NCBI GenBank assembly: GCA_021029095.1
Contig: JAJOHG010000060.1
Span: 98,699-162,698, forward strand
Source of the DNA: Phellopilus nigrolimitatus
Lineage: Eukaryota > Basidiomycota > Agaricomycetes > Hymenochaetales > Hymenochaetaceae
Direction: 5' to 3'
DNA length: 64,000 bases
Under the pieces are notes generated by a model. The model worked only from the letters and a program-made list of their open reading frames with translations, did no database searches and was not told where the DNA came from. Both the position numbers and the translations under genes were made by a program. Numbering within the stretch: the first letter of the stretch is position 1; the number at the start of each line of letters is the position of its first letter. Shown here one piece after another: positions 9,153-21,394 of the stretch.

Positions 9153-10887
9153 ATCCAGTTGGATAAGCGGCAGAAGGCTTCATTATTTGTACAGTGCTAA
9201 AGGGCAATCTTATATACCAAGGGCTACAGGAATTACTAATAATACACTGGTGCAATTAGCCACATTTCCTTTCTAATGTTATGCCTTGAGACTCCGGCAT
9301 CCACATTGTAATGGGCTACATGATATTGAGAGCTACGGCAAATCCGGTTTCAACATCAAAACTCGACCTTCCGTGCTCCTTGAGTAACCCAGCTTGTATC
9401 GATATCTAGAACACCACGGTCCGCAAAACGCACCTCAAACACGATTACGTAGCGACATCACGTGTACGTTTTACGTTTAAGTCCTTTTTTTCTTTCTTTC
9501 TTTTTTTCCCTTTATATACGGTACGGCTCTCGGAGTCATCGACTTCCTCGCTCAGGCTGCCATCGCACTGAGCACGGGAGCGTGATGACTTGGGATATTC
9601 CTTCATTGATGGCGCAGCTACGGCTTCCTTTCTTCCTGCTGTAATGCATGTGCACTTTTTGTCCACCGCAGCGCTCTATCGGCCGCCTTCTCGAAGCGAG
9701 ATCACTGGAAAGGGCGCCCGGCGGACGGAAATTTGTATGTATGTGTACAGTCTCTTCTTCGCTTTAGAACTCAAGAGTTGTTGGAGGGAACTTGAATACA
9801 TATTTTTTGAATCCGCTTTTTATTTCTCCAGAAAATCGGAATTCTTCTCAACAACTTTTTTTTTTAAGACTGCTGTTGGCTCTATACATCCGACATCAGT
9901 AGGAGAAAATATACGGCCTAGACAATTGCCAAAAACCAGGATCGCCACATGCTTTTGTCAAGGACACGAGCTAGCTTTTCTCTTGAACACACCCCTCCCA
10001 GCCCCGCCGTCAATCCACGGAAGTCTCTTTCTTTTCCACTTTATTCCAAAGCGCATATCGACCTTGCAGCCAGGGAGGCTCAGACAATTATGATGTCTCT
10101 GTTTGCATTTCTCGCCGAAGATGCTGTACGCTTGCTCGCAGACGCGCAAAATCTCATCGAAGCCGTTGTTTGTTCATTGTTCATTGATGTCCCCGCACAT
10201 CTCACACCTCCTGGTCGTGATGCACGTGTGGCCCTCATTCACATCGACGGTCTCAACGACGACATCGGACGTGCTGCTCTTTCTCTTGAATGCATGCGAT
10301 ATGCATGTGTCTGTTAGACCTCACTCTTTGAAGAAAATAAAGGCATCCAAAAGGACCACGGGGAGCGCATTTGAGGCGGGAGGTGGGATGAAGGAAGGAG
10401 AGTTAGTTCTGTAGAAACGACACGTACGTCCGACGTTTGCTGGATATTGTTCTTCCTCCTAAATATTCGATCTCTTTTTTTCTTCCCTCTCATTTGCTCA
10501 GGTTCGTCATCTGGATGCTTTCGCCCGTGAACTATGGGCACTGTTATAGGCACGCGATGGACATGCGTACCCTGCGCTCGAAGTCACCAACGCCTCAGAT
10601 GGTCGTCTTTCGCTGCGCACGCCTCGTTCTTCTGGGACATGATACACGTGTACGTGCCCATCTCGACATCAACAGCGACTACGGGCTTGCAGCTTGCCCT
10701 CTCTACCTCTTGCCGCGAATACGCCTTCCCAATTGTCTACCACAACACTCCAAAATTGCTATCGATCTCCCAACCCTATCGTCGGACAACAGAAAAGTTG
10801 CTGGTCGGCTGTCCACGGTACGGACGGAACACACGTCGGGCCTGACTTCGACTCAAGATCTTATATTGCACCCGGACATTCATCAGA
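9153..10887. other. Intergenic, with one weak small ORF
   Basis: Mostly AT-richer spacer with T runs. A 75-aa ORF at 10090-10317 (starts MMSLFAFLAEDAVRLL) has a protein-like composition, but no family is recognised and no splice partners are evident. The rest shows nothing I can support. Confidence 0.35.
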
Positions 10888-12732
10888 ATGTACCAAGCGG
10901 CCAGCCCGCGCTCAAGCTTGCATACGCAACGCTACTCAGCCGCGTCGTTCGGCTCGCGGCCCGGTAGCCCCGACACGCAGCCGCCGCCCCAGGCACGCCC
11001 CCGCCCCCGCCCGCAGCCCACCCCGTACGCTACGGCCCCGCTGGAGCCGTATTACCCCTACCCCGTGCAGGACGCGCTCTCGAGCTCATATTTCAACGTC
11101 GGCGAGGCGGAGGTCGAAGAGGCGATGGACATCAACCGTCTCGACGAGGATTTCGTTCTGCGCGCGCGCGCCCCGCGCAGCCGCATGCGGCGGCTCGCCG
11201 CGCGCGTCCTCGGGGTGCTGGCGCTGCCCGTTCGCCTACCGCTTGCGTTCCTGCGACGGCGGCGCGCCGCGCGCCGATCGCGCAGCTCGACAGCCGCGCG
11301 CTCGAGCTCGGCGACGGGCATGGGCTTCCGCGACTCGCAGCCTGTGCCGCCCTCAGTCCGGCTGCAATACTCAAGGGAGGGCTCGGACGGTGTGGGGCGC
11401 GTGCACGAGGACGTGCTTGTCCCGCCGACGGCGCCCGTGACGATGCTGGAGGTTGGTACGACAGGAGGACGCGACGAGGACGAGGACGAGGACGATGATG
11501 TCGAGCTCGGGCGCACGACGAGCCAGCGCTCGCGTTTCTCCCAATCCCGCCACTCCCATCGGTCTCCATCGCACCACAGCCACAGCGGTCAGACACACGG
11601 CGACACCACCGTCGTGCACCACGACGCCGCCATCGCTGCCGCCGAGGCCACCGCAGCCGGCGGCGGCGGCTTCGTCCACCCATCTGCGCGCACGAGCGCA
11701 TCGACGCCCTTCCCGGCAAACCCGCCGCCGAGCGCGTACAAGGACTCCTCACACACGAGCCGCTCGCGCTCGACCTACTCGCAGCGCACTTCGCTGCTCG
11801 GCCTCGCAGTGCGCCTCTTCCACGGCGCGCGCGCGCTGTACCGCCTGCCGTGGATCGCGCCACCGCACGCGCGTGTCGCCGTGGACTTCGTGCCCGCGCT
11901 CGCGTCCGCGCGCTCGAAGTACCGCATGCGTCCGTGCGACTACGCGACACGCGGGATGACGCAGACGGGCGCGCACATGCTGCGCGGCGTCCCGCTGCAG
12001 GTGCCGCAGGCGGACCTCGCCGCGGCGTCCGCCGTGGCCGGCCTGACGGACGGCGAGTCGTGGTACCGGCCGTCGGCCCAGCAGATCCAGAAGCGGCGCA
12101 CGCGCGCACACGTGAAGCGCATCCGCAACCGCCACCACGCGGGCCGCCACCACCACCACTTCGACTCGAGTCAGGCGAACCTGCTGCACCGTCAAGCGTC
12201 CGCGGGCTTGTCAGCGTACCCGTTCGGCCCCGCCGCCGCCGCCGCATCCTCCTCGCCCGGCTCGAGCGCATCTCCATTCGGACCCCATGGGTCGCCATAT
12301 ACGTATCCCTACGGCACGCAGCCGATGTACTTCTTCCACCAGCCGCAGATGCCAGGCCAGCCCGGTCCTGGTGCGCCCAACCCAAACACTGGCGGCGGAG
12401 TGGGCCCGCGTCCACGCCCCGGAAGTGCCGTCTCCTCTTCGACTGCGCGCCCGCGCCCGACACATTCGCAAAGCGCGAGCCCCGGGAGCAGCGGCAGGAG
12501 CGGCTCGGACGTGCGCCCGCCGCCGCCCGCGGTGCAACAGCAGACGCCCGGGCCGATGTACATGCAGATGATGCCGGCGTTCATGTCGCCGCCATCGACG
12601 GGCTCGCCGATGCCGCTGCCGCCGCTCCTCCCGCCGAGCTACTCGCATATGTTTCCAGGGCCGTATCAGTACCCCCCGGCGTGGATGCAGCAGCAGGGTC
12701 ATCAGCAACAGCAACCGCAGCAGCAACATTGA
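10888..12732 (+). CDS. Large low-complexity SWY-motif protein 2, 614 aa
   Basis: Single-exon frame from ATG at 10888. Features in order: a Pro-rich start, an Arg-rich segment with a short hydrophobic patch (VLGVLALPVRLPLAFLRRRR, about 107-126), FRDSQPVPPSVRLQYSR, an acidic DEDEDEDDD stretch (about 195-205), TTVVHHD, LYRLPWIAPP with VAVDFVPALASARS, the signature ESWYRPSA (SWY at 391-393) followed by a basic helix, and a long Pro/Gly/Gln tail ending in Gln-rich repeats. It shares FR..PVP.SVR.QYS, RLPWIA..., VA.DF.P..S.R and SWYRP with the gene at 5631, so the two are paralogues. No known domain. Function unknown. Confidence 0.8.
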   Translation: MYQAASPRSSLHTQRYSAASFGSRPGSPDTQPPPQARPRPRPQPTPYATAPLEPYYPYPVQDALSSSYFNVGEAEVEEAMDINRLDEDFVLRARAPRSRMRRLAARVLGVLALPVRLPLAFLRRRRAARRSRSSTAARSSSATGMGFRDSQPVPPSVRLQYSREGSDGVGRVHEDVLVPPTAPVTMLEVGTTGGRDEDEDEDDDVELGRTTSQRSRFSQSRHSHRSPSHHSHSGQTHGDTTVVHHDAAIAAAEATAAGGGGFVHPSARTSASTPFPANPPPSAYKDSSHTSRSRSTYSQRTSLLGLAVRLFHGARALYRLPWIAPPHARVAVDFVPALASARSKYRMRPCDYATRGMTQTGAHMLRGVPLQVPQADLAAASAVAGLTDGESWYRPSAQQIQKRRTRAHVKRIRNRHHAGRHHHHFDSSQANLLHRQASAGLSAYPFGPAAAAASSSPGSSASPFGPHGSPYTYPYGTQPMYFFHQPQMPGQPGPGAPNPNTGGGVGPRPRPGSAVSSSTARPRPTHSQSASPGSSGRSGSDVRPPPPAVQQQTPGPMYMQMMPAFMSPPSTGSPMPLPPLLPPSYSHMFPGPYQYPPAWMQQQGHQQQQPQQQH

Positions 12733-13310
12733 TTTTGTTACTCATTTGTGTTAAGACATTGTGCCCAGTACCTGTCTTCTGTTATCGCTCTTATACCTTT
12801 CCTATTTCTGATTACTATGCTACGCTTTGTATCAGTGTTTAACGCTCTCGCAATGCGTTGTTCATGTGCAATAATTTATACTTGTTATGCTTGTAACTCC
12901 TAAGCTTTTTGCCAACATTATTCGAAGTTGAATGCTAGACGCGTCATTTCGAAAAGTTGAGCTAGATTTGTGAATAATACATATACCCATTAACAAACCG
13001 CCTGCTGATTTACATTATGAAAACATTACAGCCGTCATGCGCTCAATCTCATAGAGTTACTGGGCGGAAGCCTTATTTTACTTGTATGTAATCTCCGTCT
13101 CAACCAATTTACACTGGCAGACACGAGTACATGATTATAACATATTTCTTCAATCCAAGAAGAGACGACGAAGCCTCGTTCCTTGCAATGATTAATCTCA
13201 CTCATTGTATGGGGTTGCAGGCGACCCCAACCCTCTTTTTATCCGTGTCGCAAACAGTGTAGAAACGTCGCACTAGAAATCACGGATTATCTGTTAATTG
13301 CAGTGCTGAG
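12733..13310. other. Intergenic spacer
   Basis: AT-rich 3' flank of SWY-motif gene 2 and the decayed end of the aspartic protease. No gene or repeat of note is seen. Confidence 0.5.
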
Positions 13311-14711
13311 AGAAGGCGAGGGCGATCGACATACACCAGCAGAATCCGTTGATGAAGTCGAAGCTGTGCTCACCATTGTCACCGACTATGAGGTAGATGG
13401 CGTTAGGTTTCCCTCCCATGGATTCGCACAGCTTGCGTGGCCAGATCTACGCATCTTTCGTCAGCTCGAACTTCCTCCCAGCGATGTGAAAAAACAAGCT
13501 CTTCATATTTCCGTATTGCTTCTCTGTGACTCTCAGGAGTCCAGTAGCCTCGTCGTGCACCGCGCCGGTCACTTCCTGGTAAGCAGAGTACGCGTCTGTT
13601 GTAAAGTAAAACAACGTCGATCCAGTGTCGATGATCTCTGAGCCGTCCTGCATGATGACAGTCGAGTCCCCGTAAGTGACCGTCTGGTCAATGTCCCACC
13701 CGTTCGCTGCGGGAGATTTCGATGTAATACTGGTATACGTGACCTCGCCCCTGACCTTGGACATATTGACACCACCGAAGGCGAGCTCCCCATCCATGAT
13801 ACCGAGATAGCACGTCTCCACCACTGTCGGCTCGAAGCCGATCCCAACCACATTCGCGCTGATCTTCTTTTGCGCGAAGTGGTTGTCCGTGGCGGTCGGC
13901 ACCAGCTCATTACGTTTGGACTTCCCATCCTGGTACAGAGTACACTCCGAGACCCAGACAGGTCCGATCCCCAGAATGCCGTCGACAGCTTCGTAGAAGA
14001 ATGACTCCGACACACCGATAGCCTGGTTTTTACTTCCAATCCGTCCCCTAGTGACAACGTGTCGAGATACAGGTCTCCCTCGAAAGAGCCAATACAATAC
14101 TTGATCTTGACGTTACGCATTGGCTTCCCCGTTGGCTTGTAGTTCGGCAGCCTGATGGCGGTATTCGCAGAACCGCTGTCGACCATGAGGTTGAACGGCG
14201 TCTTTGACGCGCCGACCTTGACAGTCGTGATGTAGTTTACAGCTGCATTAGAGACGAATACGTTCTTTGTCTTGTTGTCGGAGACGAACACCTCATCTAT
14301 TTTCATTGCCTTGGAGAAGTTGTGAGCGTTCACACTGTTAGGAGGTATAGAACCAATCTTGCCCATTTTCTTTGAGAACACTCGATTATGCTTGTTCATT
14401 GTCCCATCCCGTTTGACCGAAGCGCGGATGGAGATGGTCTTCAATTCGACATCGTCTGAAGAAGATGCGGAACACTGGGGATTAGTCTTGGAATATTCGG
14501 TTTCGACATGATAACTGTTTCTGTTTATCGGAGCTAAATGTGCAGGGTGAGTGACAGGCCCGTGACCAGCAGCCACAGTCAGTGGGAGGCACCAGAGCGG
14601 CGAGAGGACTTGAGTGATAGGAGTGCAGTTGCTGATGAAAGAAACCACAACTACGACAAGCTGCTTAGACTTCAAGTAAATGTCGGCCGCCGGGTGTTTC
14701 TTCCTTCTCAT
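13311..14711 (-). pseudogene. Polyporopepsin-like aspartic protease (A1 family), broken
   Basis: The minus strand shows the A1 fold in order: first catalytic motif VDSGSANT, a flap Tyr in KYCIGSFEGD, DGILGIGP, VVGIGFEP, second motif IIDTGST, then LLRVTEKQYGNMKSLFFHI. Two lesions break it. At a T5 run at 14027-14031 (A5 in the sense strand) one base is missing, shifting the frame between LSLGDGLEVK and NQAIGVSES. At 13447-13449 a TAG stands where relatives have Gln before IWPR, and homology continues past it (IWPRK, YLIVGDNG, DFINGF). The Trp after DTGSSNT is also changed. Family enzymes are secreted acid endopeptidases. The A-run shift could be a sequencing error; the stop is harder to dismiss. 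Confidence 0.8.
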
Positions 14712-15626
14712 GACGAAAGAGTGATCGACTGACGCTGCCGTTCACCGCCGCAGGCATTGTGGCGTAGGGACCTTGCTAAGAAATCTTAATTCGTTCAATT
14801 CCCGAAGCAACTATTCTTGATTTCACTGCTTGATCCGTCCGAGTCTCGGAGGCAAACACAGGCAGAAACACATACCTACTACCTAGCCCTCCAACTTCCG
14901 AATCTTTCCAACTTCGACAAAATCTCCATCCGTGTAGGCCAGCATAATCCCATTTGGATGTTCTAAGGAAAAATTGAGAAACCGCAGGAAATTTGGCTTG
15001 CTCACTACGTCACTCTCCTTTAAGCTAGCACTACCATTCTCAGAAAGGGCGTATTTGGGTGACAAGATATGAAGTCCTTTCTTTTCTGGAACGGAAGCAA
15101 CGCCCACGCGCCCAGTGAGCTTAGGAGGGGCAGGTCGCCACCGTCGGTGGAGAGGAGTTAGAAGAGCAAAGACCCTCGCTGTTTACTGATTTGTGATGGC
15201 CATTAAGATTTCGCAATTTGAACAGGCATTCTCGAGTAAGTGGACCAATTGTCTTGAACGCTCGCAGCTCCATGATCTGTCGAAAGCATCAAATAATAAA
15301 AGACCGAAAGCCGTAAAGGAAAAGAAGATCGAGGAACGCACCCGAACCAAGGAAGTCGTGGGGCTTCAATTTACCGTCTGCAGTTGCGTATCTTCTTGCG
15401 CGAAAATCGAGATAGACGCGCCGCTTTTATCATCACATACAAGGACGCTTTGTTACAAAGATGTTACAACAGATAGGAAAATTAGCACTCCATGGTTGCT
15501 CATGGCCAGCAAAATACGTATGGTGTCGGTCCGTGAGTCTGCAGCAGAGCGCCACTCAACTCCTGTCGTACCGATGGGAGACGAAAGGCAGGGTATCGAA
15601 TGATAAGATATAGCACTCGCATTCTC
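14712..15626. other. Intergenic, no supported gene
   Basis: An open minus-strand stretch at 14883-15107 (contains FLRFLNFSLEHPNGIMLAYT) has a protein-like look but no ATG, no recognised family and no clear partner exons. It may be an exon of a lost gene. Nothing else is seen. Confidence 0.3.
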
Positions 15627-15975
15627 TCACAGATCACGGACACGCGGACTCGGGCGGATGATGTTGATCGCGGTGCGGATCTTGTACGCGAGGGACGTCT
15701 GGTACGGGCGGCGCAGCGTCTTGCGGTAAGCGTACCTGCGGACGAGTAGTATGAGTAATCTTGTTCCGTAAATATAATTTAAGGGACGGAAAAGAAGAAG
15801 GGGAGAGTAAGCTTTAATTGCGAGTAACTGGAATGGTGGTGATGAAATCTCCATAGCACGAAAACTCAACTCACCTCCCCTGCACAACCCGCTCCTCAGG
15901 GAACCGCACGAGCGAGGGAGGCACAGCGTACAGCATTAGCTTCTTCCCGAGTCGAGCAGCCCTTCCGGTGGCCAT
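15627..15975 (-). CDS. Small basic protein, 69 aa, two exons
   Basis: Exons 15875-15975 and 15627-15735, with a GTGAGT donor and CGCAG acceptor (intron 139 nt). The split Arg codon AG|G rejoins in frame. The product starts MATGRAARLGKKLMLYAVPP and ends with a basic segment RRPYQTSLAYKIRTAINI followed by IRPSPRVRDL. The clean junction and smooth product argue for a real gene. I do not recognise the family; the size and charge would suit a ribosome- or mitochondrion-associated small protein, but that is a guess. It lies downstream of KAP123 on the same strand. Confidence 0.6.
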
Positions 15976-16900
15976 CTAGCAGTTCCAAGAATAAGAGAGG
16001 AAAACACGAGACAAAAAGAATAGGACATACGGATAAAAGTTAGCTCGGAAGACAGAAATTGGACAACCGTGTCTAGTCTGCGAGGACTTGTAAAAGACCA
16101 GAGCGCAAGGGACGCTGATGAGGCCCTTGTTCAAGCCGGGGGCTGGGCAGGCTGCCACTGGCGAGCTGGCTGTAATATAACCCAGCTGCTGCCATTCTGT
16201 TCGGCTTTGTCCCGAGCTTCATGCCAGAAGACATGCGTCCCGAATATAATTGAAGTCGCCAGCCGTCTTGTAGCCGTCTTGCAGGATGCAATCAGCGTGT
16301 TTAACACATCACGAAGATGAAAAACGCGAGTACACTCAGCTTTGATAAAGCACGCGTAAACCTCGACTTCAGCTCGAGTAAGAAAACAACTACGAAGCTT
16401 CCTCACCTCGAGCCCTTGCATTTGAAACAAATAACATTGGCTACATCTTAGTATCACAGTTCTTCTTCACTTCATTCCCAGCACACGCGACGGAAAGTAA
16501 AAATGGAGCCAACAAAAGTAGTCTAAAAAATGAAGCAAAGAGGTGGTAGAAAGGAGGGGGACAGTGGCGTCGGAGCAAGCGGTCGGTTTTTGTCGGTCGT
16601 TTGAAATGTCGTAAGAGTGGAAATGAAACGTTGGATACCCATGGCGTTATTATACGCAAAAACAAGCAAAGAGAGCAGATATAGCAAAGGGATGAAATAT
16701 GGGGCGGGAATGGGGTGGTATGAGTAACAACAAGTAGGGGCAGACGGGGAACAAGTGGATATCCAGAATTGAAACGAAGCGTTTCGTACGTCTGAATGCA
16801 TGTAAACAATACACGAACCACAGTACATGTAGAAACAAGCATATTTTCACGGCACATTCAAACATACAACAAGTTACGCGCATTCATTCGTGCTCTTCCA
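15976..16900. other. Intergenic spacer between the 69-aa gene and KAP123
   Basis: Contains the 3' flank of KAP123 and the upstream region of the 69-aa gene. Open stretches here have no protein-like character and look fortuitous. Confidence 0.5.
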
Positions 16901-19900
16901 TCATACGCCATTCGTGAACGCCGTGATGCCCGCCGCGCGCACCTTCGCCGGGTTCTCCGCGTTGAGCGCACCCACGAGATTGAGCAACTCTGTACGCGTC
17001 TCATCGCCAAGCTGGTCAGGCCCGTTCGGGTCGAGCACGTGCGCGAACACAGGCAGTAACTGGTCGATGTACTGGATGAGCACGCCTGGCTGTGTGTGGA
17101 ACAAGAGGAACAGCGCGCGGAACACAGGCCGGTTCTCGAGGTAGTCGTTCTTCAGCGGTAGCGCGTCGATAATGAGCGGCAACACATCGGCGAGCGGGAT
17201 GGCGGCTGCGTTGCGCACGATCATGCGCGCTACGGCACCGGCAGCATTGTCGCGCGCGTTGTACTTGGCAGGGATGGAGTTGGGCGGGACGGAGAAGTGC
17301 GGGTGCAGCGCAGTGAGGAGGGGTTGGTATTGCGGAGAGAGATCCTGGGCGCTATGCTCAACAAGCAGGCCGACAGCGAAGGCGGCGTTGCTGTAAACCT
17401 CCGCGTCTTCGTCCGAAAGTGCCTGGTAGAATAGGCTGAGAAGCGGCTCGGTCGAAGGGGTGATGGCCTCCTTCATGCCCGAGATAATCTCCGCGAGCGT
17501 GCCGATCGCGGATGAGCGGTCGCTGAGCGAGCGACCTTTTTTCTGTTAAATAAAACCCATAAGTGTCTAACCAAAATTGCCCATATCAATAGTTGTGACG
17601 TACATAGAATCGGGAGATGAGCGGGAAGAATGTCTGGAACGCCTGGACAAAGTCGGCGCCAAGGGTATTTGCGAGAGCGGCGACAAGGTCACCTGCAGAC
17701 GAGATGAGCACAGAGTCGTATTCAGCCTGGTCCTCGAGCGGCTCCTCGTCCTCGTCCTGATCGGGGTCCTGCTGGCAGAGCGCCTTTTGTTCCAGAATCT
17801 GGATAGCGATGTTGCATACATCGTCGAGACCTACGAAGGAGACGTAGTCGGTTTGAATTCTCGGCAAAAGTTCGGACGACATACGGGTTTCGAGGAACGC
17901 CGGACCAACGGCATTGAGAGTCTCTGCAAGGCCAACGCAGAGCGCAGAAGCAACGGTCCTAAAAGAAGCGAACAATCAGTATTGATCGAAGATATGAAGG
18001 ACAAAAGAGAAGGAAAGATCAGTTAAAGTATCGCATTCGTCTCATACGCCCTTAAGGCATCGAAGTGAGCTGAGTTTACGAGAATTTCTCATCATATCGC
18101 GGAAACCCACCACCCATATGGGAAACAATACTCACTTGTCGTCCTCCGTCTCGTACATATCGAGCAGGGGCGGAAGCGCGTGGTTGATGAGGTCTCTCAC
18201 GTTCTGGTGGAGCGGAACCTTGACCGCGACACCGGACTGCCAGTCCTGCGGCTCGCTAAGTGTATAAAACGTGCGTACGATCTCAAGCAGACTCTCCGTC
18301 GCACTTTTGCGGATGCCCTCATAGTAGTGGGCCAGCAGCCCTACAAGCTCGAGAGCCGACTGTTCGACGAACGGCAGGAAATGGCGGCCCGTGCTTGCGA
18401 ACACCGTGCCGAGCGTGTCCGCCGCAATCTCCTTCTCGACTGCAATGGCGGAGTTGACCTCGAGCATCTTCTCCGCATCGAGCGACTCCGCATCGTCGAT
18501 GTCAACGTTGCCAGACTGATCGCCGCTCTCAACAGTGATGGGCGTCGACGCGGACGCGCCTGCCGAGAAGAGCTGAGCAGCCTCAGGCAAGCTGGCTGCG
18601 GGAGGTTCGTCAGCATCTTCGGAAAGATATAGCACGACAAGGTGCGACTCACAGAGGTCGGACTCGCCATGTTCATCCTGACCGAGACTGTTGATAAGAG
18701 CTGGGACGACCTTCGGGAGATACGGAGCGAACTCCTCGCCGAAGACACGGCTCATCACACCAAAGAACAGGAAGCTGCATTCGCGCAGACGAGCGTTCTC
18801 GGACTCCGCGCCTGCGAACGCCTGCGCCATCATGTCCGGGAAGTAGGGGCGGAAAGCCTCCGCTCCGACAGCCTCCGCGAACGTGCCCACTGCATCCATC
18901 GTAATTCCACGCAGCTCAGATTCCTCACCCTCACCGCCAAGCTGGAGGAAGGGGCTGAGGCGCTGCATAATGCTAGGGAAATATGGCAAGAACGCCGCGC
19001 GACTCGCGTGAGCAGCGCTCCCGATCGCACCGGTGACAACGGCCTTGACCTTGACGGGCGCAGTATCGAGGAGTCCGGAAAGAGTCTCCATGAGGAGGTG
19101 CAGGTAGATCCCAATGGTCTCTCCGAGGACCTCGAGGAGCGCATCGAGCGCAGTACACGCCGTACGTTGAGTTACAGGATCCGCGACGAGCTGCATGAGT
19201 GCGGGGACAAGTGCAGCGTGACGCGCGTTGGCAGCTTCTTCGAGCCACTCGCAGATGCAGCCCACTGCCGTACACGCCGCCCGCCGCACACCAGAGTCTG
19301 AGTCGGCAAGTCCAGCGTCGATGACGGGCCAGACAGCCGCCTCGACGTGGGGCCCCATATACTCAGAAACGCCTTCGACAGCAACGCCAAGCGCAAGGAG
19401 AGCACCGCGGCGCGCGTTCGGGTCAGGTTGCGACATGTACTGCTCAATGAGTTGACGCAAAGCCGGGAAGACCTGAGCGGGTGGAAGGGCGGTGGAGAGG
19501 GTGTCGATGATGCGAAGCGCAGAACGCGACGGCGCGTCGTCGTCCGCGTCTTCTGGCTCCGCCTCGGTTGTGATGGGCATGAGACCTTCGAGGATGGCGG
19601 GTGCGAGGCCAGAAGCCTGCACTTTTGATTTTTTGCTGTAGCAATTGTCAGTAAACGACCAAAAAGGAAGAGAAAAGAAAGAAAAGAAAAAAGAAAAGAC
19701 TCACTATTTCACTGTCCACGATAGCGCGTTCAAGGCCATGATGCGCGGCTCGTCGTCGTACGCGCGGTTCGCGCCGCATTGAAGGAAGAACTGGACGAGT
19801 TGGGGGATGTGCTTGCTGAGTAGCGGGACTTCGAGGATGAGGAGAGTCTCAAACACATCGAAGAGCTGGCGTATGCCTGTCTCGTCGCCAGAGTCAAAGC

Positions 19901-20652
19901 ATCCCTGAACCACATTGATCATGGCAGGTAAGAGATGCTGGAACGCGCGCACTTCGGGCTTCTCGTCCGCGCCGATATATTGTGCAATCACGCCGAGCGC
20001 GCGAACGGCAGTGACGCGCACGTCTGCACTCTGCGGGTCTTGGAGGAGCTGCTCGAACAGGGCGAACAACGCGTGAATGTGCTCCTGGAATCCCTCGACG
20101 ATGGCCTCGAGCACAGTGAAAAGAAGGAAAACGCCGAGCTCGCGCTCAGTGACCTGCTGGGACGTGCAACAGCGGTTGATCAGCGGGAGAAGGTCCGGCC
20201 ACTGGTTGAGGGGCATCTCGATGGAGGCGATCGCGGCGATGACGCGTGCGGCGGAGTGGCGGACGAGCTTGGAGGGCTCGGCGAGCGTGATCTTGGGAAG
20301 GGTCTGCTTGATCTGATCCCGCCCGGACTGGGGCACGTTGATCCAGAGTTCTCCAGACTTCTGCGCGACGCGCTTGCGGAGCTCAACGGCTGCGAGCTGG
20401 CGGGCAGGCTCCTCGGGCGCGCTGGCGAGGATCTGGGTGAGTGCAGGGATGCATGCCGGGTTCTTAAAGTAATCTTTGTTGAGCTGCGCGGTGGCCGCCT
20501 TGAGGGCGACGGTGTCGGTGGACAAGAGCTGCGTGAGCAGCGCGTGCAGCCCCTGCGCAAACGACGGCTACAGGATGCGAGCGGGGTGCGCAGGGTGGCG
20601 GATGTCGTCAGCGACGATGACAAAAATGCGAGAAAAATATACGCACGTCCAT
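16901..20652 (-). CDS. KAP123: Karyopherin Kap123 / importin-4, 1102 aa, six exons
   Basis: Importin-beta family receptor; in yeast Kap123 carries ribosomal proteins and histones H3/H4 into the nucleus with Ran. Exons: 20647-20652, 19705-20567, 18653-19635, 18136-18595, 17604-17958, 16901-17542; all junctions keep frame (3309 nt). Exon 1 is only ATGGAC, joining to give MDPSFAQGLHALLTQ, then LKAATAQLNKDYFKNPACIP, the conserved Kap123 N-terminus. HEAT repeats fill the protein. LEVNSAIAVEKEIAADTLG, HYYEGIRKSA and KKGRSLSDRSSAIG match the family closely. An acidic segment (DPDQDEDEEPLED) is where relatives are also acidic. The intron at 18596-18652 is 57 nt and in frame, so reading through it would not break the ORF; it has a GTGAGT donor, a CTGAC branch site and interrupts family homology. 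Length agrees with yeast (about 1110 aa). Confidence 0.95.
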
Positions 20653-21394
20653 GGCAGAAGGAAGGAAAAAGTGGAGGGCAGAGGGAAAACTGCCTCCACG
20701 GCCACAGTGCCCAAAATTTTGTCGGACTTCCAATCACCGCGTGCTCAAACACAAAATGCACATGCTTCATTTGGTCATTTTCAGAACCGTAGCTCAAAAC
20801 GCATACAAAGCTGCTTCAGAATGGCTCTATACGTACAATTGGCTTGCTTCTCGGAACTACAACCAACGATTGCACTACTCAATGCATCGAAAAAGTATAT
20901 TGACGGGCATAAGAAAATTGAATAAAGAGAAGAACAATGTATTCTCAAACAGGACATGTAGCTTGGCAGACTAGTCAACGGCTTGGATCTTTTAAACCCC
21001 GAACATCGCATCGTCCTCGCAAGCCAGAGGATATCAATAATCAATCCATTAATGATGACTGAGAGTCGACAAAACCGGCCATAACAATGGACAGCAGCAG
21101 GACAGAGTAGAGTAAACCAGGAATGGGGACAAGACAGGACGACAACAAACCCAGCGCAGAAGTCGAGACACAGAAGCCCAAGCAGAAGAGAAAGAAGCAC
21201 ACGTAGCGAACAAGAGCGTATCCGCGCCGAGAGCACAGAGCCAGCCCTCCGACAGCGTTCGGACGCCGAGACCAGTAGTTTCGCACAGAAGTAACCGAAA
21301 GAGAAACGAAGTTGCCAGAAACCCAAGAATCGCCAAGGTCTCCTAAACCGCAACCAAAACTTTCCCAACCTGCTCTCCGAAGAACAGGCGCACC
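20653..21394. other. Upstream region of KAP123 and 3' flank of the next gene
   Basis: KAP123 and the gene at 21395-22936 point the same way, so this holds the KAP123 promoter. A long minus-strand open stretch at 20781-21473 is hydrophobic and Cys-rich, without family resemblance; I treat it as chance. Confidence 0.5.

Noticed and set aside
11132..12463. 443-codon minus-strand frame opposite SWY-motif gene 2
   Set aside because: Same reason: the sense strand carries the conserved motifs.
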